Below are positions 8,888 through 17,644 of a stretch of DNA of 56,574 nucleotides, piece after piece. The DNA is taken from positions 1-56,574 of the forward strand of contig CAJUFQ010000015.1 of NCBI GenBank assembly GCA_910585625.1. Direction: 5' to 3'. The position numbers were made by a program, and so were the translations under genes. The DNA is from an uncultured Lachnospiraceae bacterium (GTDB lineage Bacteria > Bacillota > Clostridia > Lachnospirales > Lachnospiraceae). A model generated the notes under the pieces. That model made no database searches and was not told the origin of the DNA. It was given only the letters and a program-made list of their open reading frames with translations. Within the stretch, counting starts at the first letter, position 1, and each line of letters starts with the position of its first letter.

Positions 8888-10069
8888 TCACCACAATTCC
8901 TGCACAGCCTGGCAGACCCTCTGCAAATCTTCGTCTGTCATCTTACTGTCGCTGGGCATACAGACGCCATGTGCAAAAAGCTGGCCGCTGACGCTATTAT
9001 CCGCGCCTGTCTCCTCGTCCATGATATGCAGATCCTGCACCTGTGAAACAAAATCACATGCCGCAAATACCGGCTGCAGATGCATGGGCTTCCACACTGG
9101 ACGGCTCTCCACATCTTCCGCTTCCAATGCCCGCATAATATCCTTCGGCCTGACCGCACAATCACCCGCTAGCTGGATTACCGACAGCCAGCAGTTGCAG
9201 TATGCATTTTCCGGCATGGGCATGAAAGAAATCCCCGGCAGATTGCCCAAATGTTTATGGTAATATTCAAAAATATAGCGTTTCTTCTCTACACGCCTGT
9301 CCAAAACCTTCAGCTGCCCTCTCCCAATCCCTGCCACGATATTGCTCATCCGGTAATTATATCCGATTTCTGTATGCTGATACCAGGGTGCGGGCTCTCT
9401 GGCCTGTGTCGCCCAATACAAAACTTTTGCAGCTTTCTCCACTGCATCTTCTGTGTTTACCAAAAGCATCCCTCCGCCGGAAGTGGTGATAATCTTATTG
9501 CCATTGAAGCTGATAATCCCATAATCCCCAAATGTTCCTGTATATCTGCCCTGACAGACCGTACCCAGGCTCTCCGCCGCGTCTTCTATCAGCGGAACCT
9601 CATGCTGCTCGCAGATTTCCTTGATTTCGTTTATCTTCGCGCAGATACCATAAAGATGCACGATGACAACTGCCTTCGGTTTCTTTCCCAGCTTCTCATA
9701 TTTGCAGAATGCAAGTTCCAAAGCCTCCGGGCTCATATTCCAGGTATCCTCCTCGCTGTCTATGAACACCGGGACTGCCTTCTCATAGACAATCGGATTG
9801 GCGCTGGCAGAAAAAGTCAGAGATTGGCAAAACACAAAATCTCCCTGACTTACCCCGGCGGCCTTCAGCGCCATATGTATCGCTGCAGTTCCGGCAGAAA
9901 GCGCTACCGCTTTGCCTGCGGAAAGCTTTGCCGCCATCTCTTTTTCAAATTCTGTCACATTCCTGCCAAGAGGCGCAATCCAGTTCGTATCAAACGCCTC
10001 TTGTATATACTGCTGCTCATACCCCTCTTCACTCATATGAGGAGAAGCTAAAAAAATATGCTGTTTCAT
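8888..10069 (-). CDS. pglE: DegT/DnrJ/EryC1/StrS aminotransferase (PglE-like)
   Basis: A 393-residue PLP-dependent sugar aminotransferase of normal family length. Visible are SAGTAAIHMAL (57-67, phosphate binding), EDAAES with Asp163 (PLP N1 contact) and SFNGNKIITTSGGG with the Schiff-base Lys192. It would convert a UDP-4-keto-6-deoxy-HexNAc to the 4-amino sugar using glutamate. Its ATG overlaps the stop of the pglF-like dehydratase gene by 4 bp (ATGA), and AGGAGG precedes it, so the two are translationally coupled. The following pglD-like gene would acetylate the product. Together these steps match the UDP-diNAc-bacillosamine pathway. Stereochemistry at C4 cannot be read from sequence, so a QuiN4-type or other diamino sugar is possible. 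Confidence 0.88.
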   Translation of the reverse strand: MKQHIFLASPHMSEEGYEQQYIQEAFDTNWIAPLGRNVTEFEKEMAAKLSAGKAVALSAGTAAIHMALKAAGVSQGDFVFCQSLTFSASANPIVYEKAVPVFIDSEEDTWNMSPEALELAFCKYEKLGKKPKAVVIVHLYGICAKINEIKEICEQHEVPLIEDAAESLGTVCQGRYTGTFGDYGIISFNGNKIITTSGGGMLLVNTEDAVEKAAKVLYWATQAREPAPWYQHTEIGYNYRMSNIVAGIGRGQLKVLDRRVEKKRYIFEYYHKHLGNLPGISFMPMPENAYCNCWLSVIQLAGDCAVRPKDIMRALEAEDVESRPVWKPMHLQPVFAACDFVSQVQDLHIMDEETGADNSVSGQLFAHGVCMPSDSKMTDEDLQRVCQAVQELW

Positions 10070-11931
10070 CTCTTTCCTCCTAACGTCGGATGGTACGTGG
10101 GCACAATCTCCTGCACCCTCTCTCGGATATCTCCCGGCTCTTCGACTACATAACTGGCAAGGTTCTCAAGCTGCATGAGGAATCTCTCCTCATCCATCTT
10201 AATCGGCATACCGATATGGATTAATTTGTTCTCGGTGTCCCGCAGCCCTTCTTCCTTCATGAGCATTTCCTCATATAGCTTCTCTCCGGGCCTTAACCCC
10301 GTGTAGACAATGGGGATGTCTTCGTCCGGCTTATGCCCCGACAGCAAAATCAGGTTCCTTGCCAAATCCGCAATCCTGACCGGATCTCCCATGTCCAGGA
10401 CAAAAATCTCACCGCCCCGGGCATACACCCCTGCCTGCAGCACCAAGGACACAGCCTCAGGTATCGTCATGAAATAACGTATGATGTCACGATGTGTCAC
10501 CGTCACCGGGCCTCCCTGCGCAATCTGTTTTTTGAACAGCGGGATTACGCTGCCATTGCTTCCCAGTACATTCCCGAACCGTACAGACACAAACTCTGTC
10601 TGCGAACGGTTGTTATACGTCTGCACAATCATCTCACAGATACGTTTGGTCGCCCCCATGATATTCGTGGGATTCACTGCCTTGTCCGTGGATATCATCA
10701 CAAACCGCTTGGTTTTCCATCTGTCCGCTGCCTGCACTACCTTCCATGTGCCAAGGACATTATTCTTCACAGCCTCGTTGGGGCTATCCTCCATCAATGG
10801 CACATGTTTATGCGCTGCCGCATGATAGACGATGTCCGGCCTATATTTCTCAAAAATCAAATCAATACGCTTGGTATTCCTTACCGACGCAATCAGCACA
10901 GACAGCTCCAACTGCGGATATCTGTTCTTCAGCTCGTTCTGGATGTCGTAAGCGCTATTCTCATAAATGTCCACAATTACCAGCCGTTTGGGGTTATGCT
11001 CCGCCACCTGCCGGCAGATTTCACTTCCGATAGATCCCCCGCCGCCCGTCACCAGGATTGTCTTACCCGATACATAATCTAATATGGAAGAAAAATCCAC
11101 TTTTACCGGCTCCCGGCCTAATAAATCATTGACATCCACTTCCTTAAGGGTGCTGACGCTGACCTCGCCGTTTACCAGCTGATACATCCCCGGAAGGCGT
11201 TTCAGCTCGCACCCGGTCTCCTTGCAGATATCCAGAATCTCCTTAATCTCCCGCGCCGGTGCAGAAGGAATCGCGAGCATAATCTCATCTACATGGTACT
11301 TTTTAACCAAACTTGGGATATCTTCACGCGTCCCCATAATCTTCACGCCGTGCAGATAACTGCCCTGCTTTGCCCTGGAATCATCCACAATGCAGACGAC
11401 ACGCTTGTTTACATGGCTGCTGTTCGTAATCTCCCGTACCAGAAGATTGCCGGCCCCGCCGGCGCCTACCATCAGCACGTTTGTACGTGTCTGCATATCC
11501 TTCTGCCGCTTGACAATGGTACGGAATGCACGGTAAGAAAAACGGCTGAATACCACCAATGCAAACAGGCACATTGCATAAAACACATAATAACTCCTGG
11601 GCATCCGCATATCCATCAGCACGATAATCCCCATCTGTACCCCAGCCGATATGATGCTGCCAATCAGAATATTAATAAGCTCGGTAGCTCCTGCATAGCT
11701 CCAGAGGCTGCCGTATAGCCGCAGCAAACAAAAAACTAGAATCGTCACCGCAATTACTACGATAATATATTGAAGGCTCATGTTGATATATTTCCGCGGT
11801 ATTTCATCATATTTGCCCTCAAAACGCAGAACAAGCGCAAGGATGCTTGACAGGATGACAGCAAACATATCATAAATGACAAGCCCAATTTTTCTCAGCA
11901 ACAGCTGATTTCTTTCTATCAGTGTATTCAC
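10066..11931 (-). CDS. pglF: Membrane-bound UDP-GlcNAc 4,6-dehydratase (PglF/CapD-type)
   Basis: A 621-residue enzyme with four N-terminal membrane helices (about 15-135), a first Rossmann-like domain (VGAGGAGN at 155-162) and the catalytic SDR domain (TGGGGSIG at 295-302). The active-site segment is STDKAVNPTNIMGATK (414-429). Met replaces the usual Tyr of YxxxK, as in the PglF/CapD/FlaA1 group. It should convert UDP-GlcNAc to UDP-4-keto-6-deoxy-GlcNAc. It starts at a GTG whose first bases overlap the previous gene's TGA stop (ATGTGA), preceded by GAGGGAG, and its own stop overlaps the pglE-like ATG. Tight coupling on both sides supports one operon. CapD-like 4,6-dehydratase/5-epimerase activity cannot be excluded. 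Confidence 0.9.
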   Translation of the reverse strand: MNTLIERNQLLLRKIGLVIYDMFAVILSSILALVLRFEGKYDEIPRKYINMSLQYIIVVIAVTILVFCLLRLYGSLWSYAGATELINILIGSIISAGVQMGIIVLMDMRMPRSYYVFYAMCLFALVVFSRFSYRAFRTIVKRQKDMQTRTNVLMVGAGGAGNLLVREITNSSHVNKRVVCIVDDSRAKQGSYLHGVKIMGTREDIPSLVKKYHVDEIMLAIPSAPAREIKEILDICKETGCELKRLPGMYQLVNGEVSVSTLKEVDVNDLLGREPVKVDFSSILDYVSGKTILVTGGGGSIGSEICRQVAEHNPKRLVIVDIYENSAYDIQNELKNRYPQLELSVLIASVRNTKRIDLIFEKYRPDIVYHAAAHKHVPLMEDSPNEAVKNNVLGTWKVVQAADRWKTKRFVMISTDKAVNPTNIMGATKRICEMIVQTYNNRSQTEFVSVRFGNVLGSNGSVIPLFKKQIAQGGPVTVTHRDIIRYFMTIPEAVSLVLQAGVYARGGEIFVLDMGDPVRIADLARNLILLSGHKPDEDIPIVYTGLRPGEKLYEEMLMKEEGLRDTENKLIHIGMPIKMDEERFLMQLENLASYVVEEPGDIRERVQEIVPTYHPTLGGKR

Positions 11932-13991
11932 ATAACTCCCTCTTTTCTTAAGTTTTCCTCAGTCTCCATCCTCCCAAGGTATCCTGCCGCTAAATAATAG
12001 CACAGCCAAAATGGATGTCCCCATGAAATTTCCACATTCGCGCCAAAGGCAAAACATAGGTAAGATATCCCTAGAAATAGCAGGCAGAAATCCCTCCTGC
12101 CTTTCTTTCCTGTCACGCCTTTCACTCCCTGGGCAATGATTGCGATCTGAAATGCCAAATAGGGCAAAAGGATAAAAATCCCATGGTGATACGCCATATC
12201 CAGATAACTATTGTAAGGCAGGATTTTCCGGCGGAACACCTTGCGCCATCCGCCATGGCCAAACAGGTTCATCCTGCGTGCATAATTACGCCAGATTACA
12301 GGCAATTTCTCGATTTCCTTTGTCCTTACGCCATCTAAGCTTCCCGGAAATTGCATAAGATATACGTTCCTCTGCTCTCCTTCCAGTTCTGTCAGAAGCA
12401 GCTCATGCTTATACTTCACATCCATGCCCAGGATTTCCGGAACATATTTAGTACTGACAAAAACTATGCCCGTACATCCATAGGCCAAAATAGCTGCCGC
12501 TGTCATGCCCGCCAGCAGTCCACGGCGTCCCGCTGCCATTCTGAAGAGTGTTGCAGCCAAGAACGGAACATAACCGATGGCCAGCAAGGCGAATATAGCA
12601 ATCCCCAGAGCATGGCCGCTCCTCAGTACGAAAAACAGCGCTAAGGCGCCGCCGGTAATATTCTTCACGCAAGAGGCAAATATCCTTGCACCTGAAAACC
12701 CACCCCCGGTTTTGGGACTCCCTGCCGGCTTCCCGCGGCTATCCGCAGCCAGGCCGCACACCAGCCAATCCATCTCCGTGAGGAACACGGCTTCCATCAG
12801 CACAGCATACATGGCAAGCTCCTCAGGGCTCTTAAACATGCCGTTATAATCAACCGCAGGCTGCTTTAAACGGAATGCCATACAGTAAAGAACCGCCAGG
12901 AAAAACGTAATCTCCAGAGACTCCATTATATCACATAACAGTCTCCGCGGCTTTGTCATATTCTGCCAGAAATAGACAAACACGCTCCCTGCAAGAAGCA
13001 TAGCACATCCTGCCACAGATTCCAACCGTCTTTTTACGAAAAAATCACACAAAATCATGCCCAGCCAAAGAAAAAGCCAGCTTTTCATCAAAGGCCCGCC
13101 CCAAAACTGGTTTTGCAGCGGCTTTTCCCAGGACAACAGGGAAATGCCAACCAGAATTACCGCGCAAACCAGCACATGATAGCGGTACATGCTTTTGTCC
13201 GTCAGCCATCCTGCAGCATTGCCAATCATCATCCACACGAACAGCAAGCTGAACAAGAACTTCCGCACGGACTCCTGCTGGCAGGGATACAGCCTCCCTC
13301 CCATTTTACGCCCCAGGAAATCCCCGAATATCCGGATGCCATCCTGCAGCGCGTACAGCAGCCATCCGGGAGCTACGCGGCCCGCAAAAAACCGATTACG
13401 AACCACCCGCCAAAGAAGAATTAGGACAAAGAGCGCAAACAGGCTTCCCGCAAATGCTACCGCAAACAATTCCAGGAAATGCGGAACCGTAAACCAGGAT
13501 GGCATCGTGCGGATCTGCATGTCGGAAACGGAGATAAACCCTCCCCGGGCATCCAGGATTGCAATGCCAATCCACCTTACCGGAACCATGCCGTCCATCG
13601 GAATCCTGTTTTTCCCCTGGGTCAGCGTAATCGGCTGCTCATATACTTTATTCTTCTTACGGTCATAATACCTGAGCAGCCCTTCCACAGAAACAGGATC
13701 CAATTCGTCTACCGTGATATACAAATAACTCCAAACCCGCTTTTTTCCGTTGAGACGGAATTTTATCTGCGCCTTATCGTTCAGGAAACGATGTCCTCCA
13801 TTCTGGCGTTCATAGCACCAGCCTTTGGTACTCCTCTGCAGGACGGAAGGCTCAAAATCATATACCCTGCCTGCTGACATGAATCCCTTAAAATTCACGC
13901 TCCCTCCCAGCCGCATCATCGTAAGCATGACGCCAATCAGCGCCCCGGCAAGAAGAAACAAAAATATATGAAGTTTTTTTCTACCTCTCAT
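11928..13991 (-). CDS. O-antigen ligase/polymerase-like membrane protein, copy 1
   Basis: A 687-residue polytopic protein. It has one N-terminal helix (about 8-28), a roughly 140-residue non-membrane segment, then about ten further helices. The C-terminal region carries an R-Y-R-x2-NLFGHGG-type loop and an HGIFILLPYL helix. Comparable NLFGH and HN-x-FL-x5-YG elements in the neighbouring gene match the Wzy/WaaL large periplasmic loop. It may polymerise or ligate lipid-linked glycans outside the membrane. The N-terminal segment (SVNFKGF near residue 30, RVWSYLYITVDEL near 85) is also shared with the neighbour, so the two are paralogues. It overlaps the pglF-like start by 4 bp. Wzy versus ligase versus a related enzyme is undecided. 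Confidence 0.72.
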   Translation of the reverse strand: MRGRKKLHIFLFLLAGALIGVMLTMMRLGGSVNFKGFMSAGRVYDFEPSVLQRSTKGWCYERQNGGHRFLNDKAQIKFRLNGKKRVWSYLYITVDELDPVSVEGLLRYYDRKKNKVYEQPITLTQGKNRIPMDGMVPVRWIGIAILDARGGFISVSDMQIRTMPSWFTVPHFLELFAVAFAGSLFALFVLILLWRVVRNRFFAGRVAPGWLLYALQDGIRIFGDFLGRKMGGRLYPCQQESVRKFLFSLLFVWMMIGNAAGWLTDKSMYRYHVLVCAVILVGISLLSWEKPLQNQFWGGPLMKSWLFLWLGMILCDFFVKRRLESVAGCAMLLAGSVFVYFWQNMTKPRRLLCDIMESLEITFFLAVLYCMAFRLKQPAVDYNGMFKSPEELAMYAVLMEAVFLTEMDWLVCGLAADSRGKPAGSPKTGGGFSGARIFASCVKNITGGALALFFVLRSGHALGIAIFALLAIGYVPFLAATLFRMAAGRRGLLAGMTAAAILAYGCTGIVFVSTKYVPEILGMDVKYKHELLLTELEGEQRNVYLMQFPGSLDGVRTKEIEKLPVIWRNYARRMNLFGHGGWRKVFRRKILPYNSYLDMAYHHGIFILLPYLAFQIAIIAQGVKGVTGKKGRRDFCLLFLGISYLCFAFGANVEISWGHPFWLCYYLAAGYLGRMETEENLRKEGVM

Positions 13992-13995
13992 TGCT

Positions 13996-15993
13996 TCACC
14001 TTTTCACGATCCCTTCCTCAGGTTGGTTCGCAAGCCCGCCTACCGCCATGAAATAAGCAAGCCAGCCGATATACAGATACGGCGTCGCCATATCTTCTGC
14101 AAATCCCCGGACAATATAATGTACTGCAGCCATTAGAAAAAACAAGCTTGCCCCTGAACGTTTACGGTCAAAGATAGCCAAAATTCCATATTTCACGCTG
14201 TAATAAAGCATCAAAAGATACGGCACCGCTGCAAACACACCGTAATAATGCATAATCTGCAGGAACGCATTATGCGCATGCATTTTTATGTTCCCGAAAC
14301 ATCTCAAATATCCCCTATGCCCAAACAGATTCAGCTGCCGGATATAAGTCCTCCATACTTCCGTCCTGCTGCTCAGCAAGTTGTCCAAATCACCTCTTTG
14401 CATCTTTTCCATCACCCGGTCTGCTAAACCGTCTTCCGCAGCATTCGCCACCAGAGACAAAGGATGCGTTTGCGTAAGGTACGCATCCCCGCGAAAAGAA
14501 ACAGAGGTATTGAAGATATTTGGCACATTAATCAGACACCATTTTCCCGGAACCACGGTCAAAACAACTGCAACCAAAGAAGATATCGCTACTTTCCTGA
14601 TGTTTACCTGATAGGCTGCCCTTTTTTCATTCGGAAACTGCTTCCAGATGAAAATTATCCATTCCACCAGATATACAACTGCAGAAGTGATGCTCTGCGT
14701 CATGATTAGGAAACCGCAAAGGCTGACAAGCCCCAGCATATTCTTAAATAAATCCCAGAGCTTAAGCTTTTCCTTATTTAGATTGTCATCCAGCCATATC
14801 AGGAACGCTATATTAACCGTGACAAGATATCCGGCTAATGTATTTGGATTCGTATATATTCCTATATATCGCAGGCCGGGCACATAAGGCCTGAAAAAAA
14901 GGGAAAAAAGACATGACATCCAATAACTCCAGCGTATTGACACCAAAAAATCCTTTAACAGCATGTCCGGCTTTTTCATGCTCCCCCATGCCATGTACAA
15001 GAATCCCATACATACTAACATGAAAACGCCCACAAATTGAATCATTTTCCCAACGACAAACTCTGAAACGATACTCATGCCCCAAAGAGCTATCCATGCA
15101 TACATCAGCGGATGATTCCAGTTCACCGCCCTTGCATGAACCTCCGCTGAGAGAAAAGCAATCAGCAAAAGGCAAAGCCCTAGCAGGAAAACCAGTTTTC
15201 TTTGAGGCAAAACTTTCCACTTCAAGCCAAACACAAGCATGAAATACAGAATCATCTGGCAGATGAGAAACAGAACCCTGCGCATCTGTGACACTGCCCC
15301 GGCAGGAAGATTCCCACGCCGCACAACAACCCGGGACGCCAGGCAATCATAGAATTCCTGCACTTTTCCAAGCCATATGGCAGTACCTTTCTGCACGCTC
15401 TTTTTGCTTTTGTTTGGGTTAATCAGGATATAAATCAGCAGCAATAATAAATATGCAGAATAGACGACGCCAAATACTGTCAGCCCTTTCTCCCATCCAA
15501 ATGTCCGAACCCGTTCCCTGAGCTGAAATCCCTGGATATGAAAAGAACAAGGCTCTCTGACCACAAAACAGAATCTATGGAATGGTTCCCCATTCAGCGG
15601 AATGACATTACATCCCTCTTGCAGCCTATGGTTCAGAACATACGAAATATTCCCATGCTTGTCTGAAAATTCAATCTCACACCAGACCTCCCTGCTTAAG
15701 TCCTCTATCTCCAAATAAAGATAATTCCAACGTTTCCGCCTGCTTTTGACATCAAAAAAATGCCTGGCATTCTCCGCGGTAATCTCCGTGAGCTTCGTAT
15801 CAAAATTATATTGCCAGTTTTCCCCGGCCGTCTTATATTCATCACTTATAATATCATACAAATTCCCAACATCATAGAATTTCTGGAAATTAATGCTTCT
15901 CGTGAGATACATGACGGAAACAATTCCCGATAATATCAGACCAACCAGCAGAAAAACGGCAATCGTAAGCTTACTCCATCTTGCCTTCAACAT
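13996..15993 (-). CDS. O-antigen ligase/polymerase-like membrane protein, copy 2
   Basis: A 665-residue paralogue of the next gene (4 bp apart). It has the same plan: one N-terminal helix, an extracytoplasmic segment of about 150 residues (SINFQKF, RRKRWNYLYLEIEDL), then about ten helices. Near the C-terminus it has TEVWRTYIRQLNLFGHRGYL and HAHNAFLQIMHYYGVF, the His-Asn loop and following helix typical of Wzy/WaaL-like polymerases. I take the ATG at 15993, which has GGAG 9 nt upstream. The frame is open to a TTG at 16041 without a good site. A consensus promoter at 16064-16092 lies just ahead, so this is probably the first gene of the polymerase-pgl operon. Polymerase or ligase function is inferred. 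Confidence 0.75.
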   Translation of the reverse strand: MLKARWSKLTIAVFLLVGLILSGIVSVMYLTRSINFQKFYDVGNLYDIISDEYKTAGENWQYNFDTKLTEITAENARHFFDVKSRRKRWNYLYLEIEDLSREVWCEIEFSDKHGNISYVLNHRLQEGCNVIPLNGEPFHRFCFVVREPCSFHIQGFQLRERVRTFGWEKGLTVFGVVYSAYLLLLLIYILINPNKSKKSVQKGTAIWLGKVQEFYDCLASRVVVRRGNLPAGAVSQMRRVLFLICQMILYFMLVFGLKWKVLPQRKLVFLLGLCLLLIAFLSAEVHARAVNWNHPLMYAWIALWGMSIVSEFVVGKMIQFVGVFMLVCMGFLYMAWGSMKKPDMLLKDFLVSIRWSYWMSCLFSLFFRPYVPGLRYIGIYTNPNTLAGYLVTVNIAFLIWLDDNLNKEKLKLWDLFKNMLGLVSLCGFLIMTQSITSAVVYLVEWIIFIWKQFPNEKRAAYQVNIRKVAISSLVAVVLTVVPGKWCLINVPNIFNTSVSFRGDAYLTQTHPLSLVANAAEDGLADRVMEKMQRGDLDNLLSSRTEVWRTYIRQLNLFGHRGYLRCFGNIKMHAHNAFLQIMHYYGVFAAVPYLLMLYYSVKYGILAIFDRKRSGASLFFLMAAVHYIVRGFAEDMATPYLYIGWLAYFMAVGGLANQPEEGIVKR

Positions 15994-16063
15994 CTTCTTA
16001 CTCTCCACTCTGCATCTGCAGAACAACCCATTCCTTCCCAAATTTATCTGTGCATCTTTTCAC

Positions 16064-16092
16064 ATTATATATTTTTGTCCTGGAATATGCAA
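16064..16092 (-). promoter_or_regulatory. SigmaA-type promoter for the polymerase-pgl operon
   Basis: On the minus strand, TTGCAT (16092-16087), a 17-nt spacer and a perfect TATAAT (16069-16064). Transcription should begin near 16057, giving a leader of about 64 nt before the ATG at 15993. It lies between the terminator at 16.2 kb and the first polymerase gene, so it separates this unit from the sulfotransferase unit. The same TTGCAT-17-TATAAT pair occurs ahead of rmlA. Confidence 0.8.
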
Positions 16093-16177
16093 TATATTTC
16101 TATTTTTGAGCTTCCCTATTATTTAGTTTCCTAGTACCAAAAGGTTTCCGGAAAATTCATCTGAGAGAATCGTCCCA

Positions 16178-16223
16178 AAACAGAAATCCCCGGGAGAGAA
16201 TTCCTCACAAACTCTCTCCCGGG
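16178..16223 (-). terminator. Rho-independent terminator after the sulfotransferase-like gene
   Basis: A perfect 11-bp inverted repeat, CCCGGGAGAGA at 16189-16199 and its complement at 16213-16223, with a 13-nt loop. On the minus strand the stem is followed by a T-rich stretch (TTTCTGTTTT), and it starts 26 bp after the stop at 16249. On the plus strand no T run follows, so it should act on minus-strand transcripts only. It is the clearest terminator in the window. Confidence 0.8.
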
Positions 16224-16248
16224 AACTGCTATGTGCATCCTGCATCTA

Positions 16249-17457
16249 TCAGGATTTCTTAAGAACCTCGCGGGCTTTTCGGTAACTCCTGAAAATTAAG
16301 CTTTTGTCTATCTTTTCAACTTTGCTCTTTAATTTTGCAATCTCTTTCTTCTGCGCGTTAAATTCCTTCTTCCGTGCATCGAGTTCCTGTTTCTGCATAA
16401 TGATTTTTTTCTCCTGCTGACAGAAGATTTCCGCCATACACATCAGCAGATCCCGGTACATTGTTTCAGGCTCTATTTTCCACTTCGGCATACTTTCAAT
16501 GGGCTCATAGAAAAGCTTCCCATCTTTCCTTCCCAAGAATTCCTTCGCTACTTTCCGGTTACCTTCATCAAATTGCTGCATATATTCCAACTGTTCCTCA
16601 TACGAAAACATCCCAACCTTTGAATGAAGCTTAAGTCCCATCTGGTAGCAATTTGCCAGATAAATCGGATTTCTCATGAAATCCTCCATATCTTTGTACT
16701 CCGGCACGCCGTTCAGCAAACGTTTGATTTCCAAATAATTCCCCTCTAATCCTATATTGCTGCTTTTGAAATCCTCCTGCGTGAAGTCTTTCGTGAACTC
16801 GTCGGTCATCTGCACTCCAACATATTTGAGAAAATCAGAGAAAATAGAATGTTCCTCTCCCTCAAACTGGTCGTTCTCATACACACGGACAATCATATTC
16901 TCTTTGCCCAGAGACGTTTGAATTTTGCATAACTGCTGGTAGTAATCTAATGGGTAATAGTCAAATTTGCCGTTGCCGATGCACTCTTCAAACGTCTTTT
17001 CCAATCTCGACATAGCTTTTACAGACTGACGCCAAAATGACTGGATGAATAAATCCTGCCGTCTCAGATACACGATTATTTTCACATCGCAACCAATCTT
17101 TTCAAACTGCGCTTTCACATTTTTCCAAAAGCCTGGTTTTTTTGACGAACGCTGCCAAATAAGTTCATCTGAAATAATGATGTTAGGAAATTCTTTCGCC
17201 AAACCGTCCAGTATCTGAAACCCGCTCTCTCTTACCTGCGCGATTTTTTCTTTCTTTTCCTCCCTGTCTGCTACATCCTCAGCCGCATAAATCAGGAAAT
17301 GAGCATTCCGATTGAATAACCGGCCTTCCAACCCCAAATCCATAAATGGATAACAATATCCTTGCTTTTCCAGATTCTTCTCATTCTCTCTCAAAAAACT
17401 CTGAACTGCAGTCGTACCTACTTTCGCTGTACCTATTGCTAAATAAACTGTAGCCAT
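16249..17457 (-). CDS. Sulfotransferase-like protein with C-terminal coiled coil
   Basis: A 402-residue soluble protein. The N-terminal AIGTAKVGTTAVQSFL (7-22) fits the 5'-phosphosulfate-binding loop of sulfotransferases. VYLRRQDLFIQSFWRQ (129-144) fits the 3'-phosphate-binding R-x-DLFIQSFW-type motif of carbohydrate sulfotransferase-like families. Residues about 335-395 are a charged Q/K/E-rich coiled coil. A PAPS-dependent sulfation of the glycopolymer is the simplest reading, but no PAPS synthesis gene is in the window, and some proteins of this fold have other roles. AAGGAG precedes the ATG. It is last in the teichoic-type minus-strand unit and is followed by a strong terminator. The family call is moderate; the substrate is unknown. 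Confidence 0.68.
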   Translation of the reverse strand: MATVYLAIGTAKVGTTAVQSFLRENEKNLEKQGYCYPFMDLGLEGRLFNRNAHFLIYAAEDVADREEKKEKIAQVRESGFQILDGLAKEFPNIIISDELIWQRSSKKPGFWKNVKAQFEKIGCDVKIIVYLRRQDLFIQSFWRQSVKAMSRLEKTFEECIGNGKFDYYPLDYYQQLCKIQTSLGKENMIVRVYENDQFEGEEHSIFSDFLKYVGVQMTDEFTKDFTQEDFKSSNIGLEGNYLEIKRLLNGVPEYKDMEDFMRNPIYLANCYQMGLKLHSKVGMFSYEEQLEYMQQFDEGNRKVAKEFLGRKDGKLFYEPIESMPKWKIEPETMYRDLLMCMAEIFCQQEKKIIMQKQELDARKKEFNAQKKEIAKLKSKVEKIDKSLIFRSYRKAREVLKKS

Positions 17458-17554
17458 GCCTTTCTCCTTCCTATCTTCTTCGTATTTTACTTACAACCTT
17501 TTTATGATTTCTTTTGTCTATTGTAAATACTAATTATGATAGAAATTTGAGATA

Positions 17555-17644
17555 TTATTGCAGAATCTTATTCAGCAAATCACAATTTACTGACAGCTCT
17601 CCCTCAAATAATTTTCCATCAACATATAGTCTTCCGACATCAGG
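17555..17644 (-). other. Short in-frame open stretch after the beta-helix stop (possible gene remnant)
   Basis: Directly after the TAA of the beta-helix gene (17645-17647) the same frame stays open for 29 codons and ends at a second TAA (17555-17557). The translation, including VGRLYVDGKLFEGEL and NCDLLNKIL, looks protein-like rather than random. It could be the tail of an older, longer C-terminus or the stump of a displaced gene. It has no start codon or ribosome binding site of its own. The rest of the 187-bp gap to the sulfotransferase gene is AT-rich with no clear promoter or hairpin. Confidence 0.3.

Noticed and set aside
10333..11082. Long plus-strand ORFs opposite pglF and the Wzy-like genes (up to 249 codons)
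   Set aside because: They are antisense shadows of strongly supported minus-strand genes, with no recognisable motifs or ribosome binding sites.
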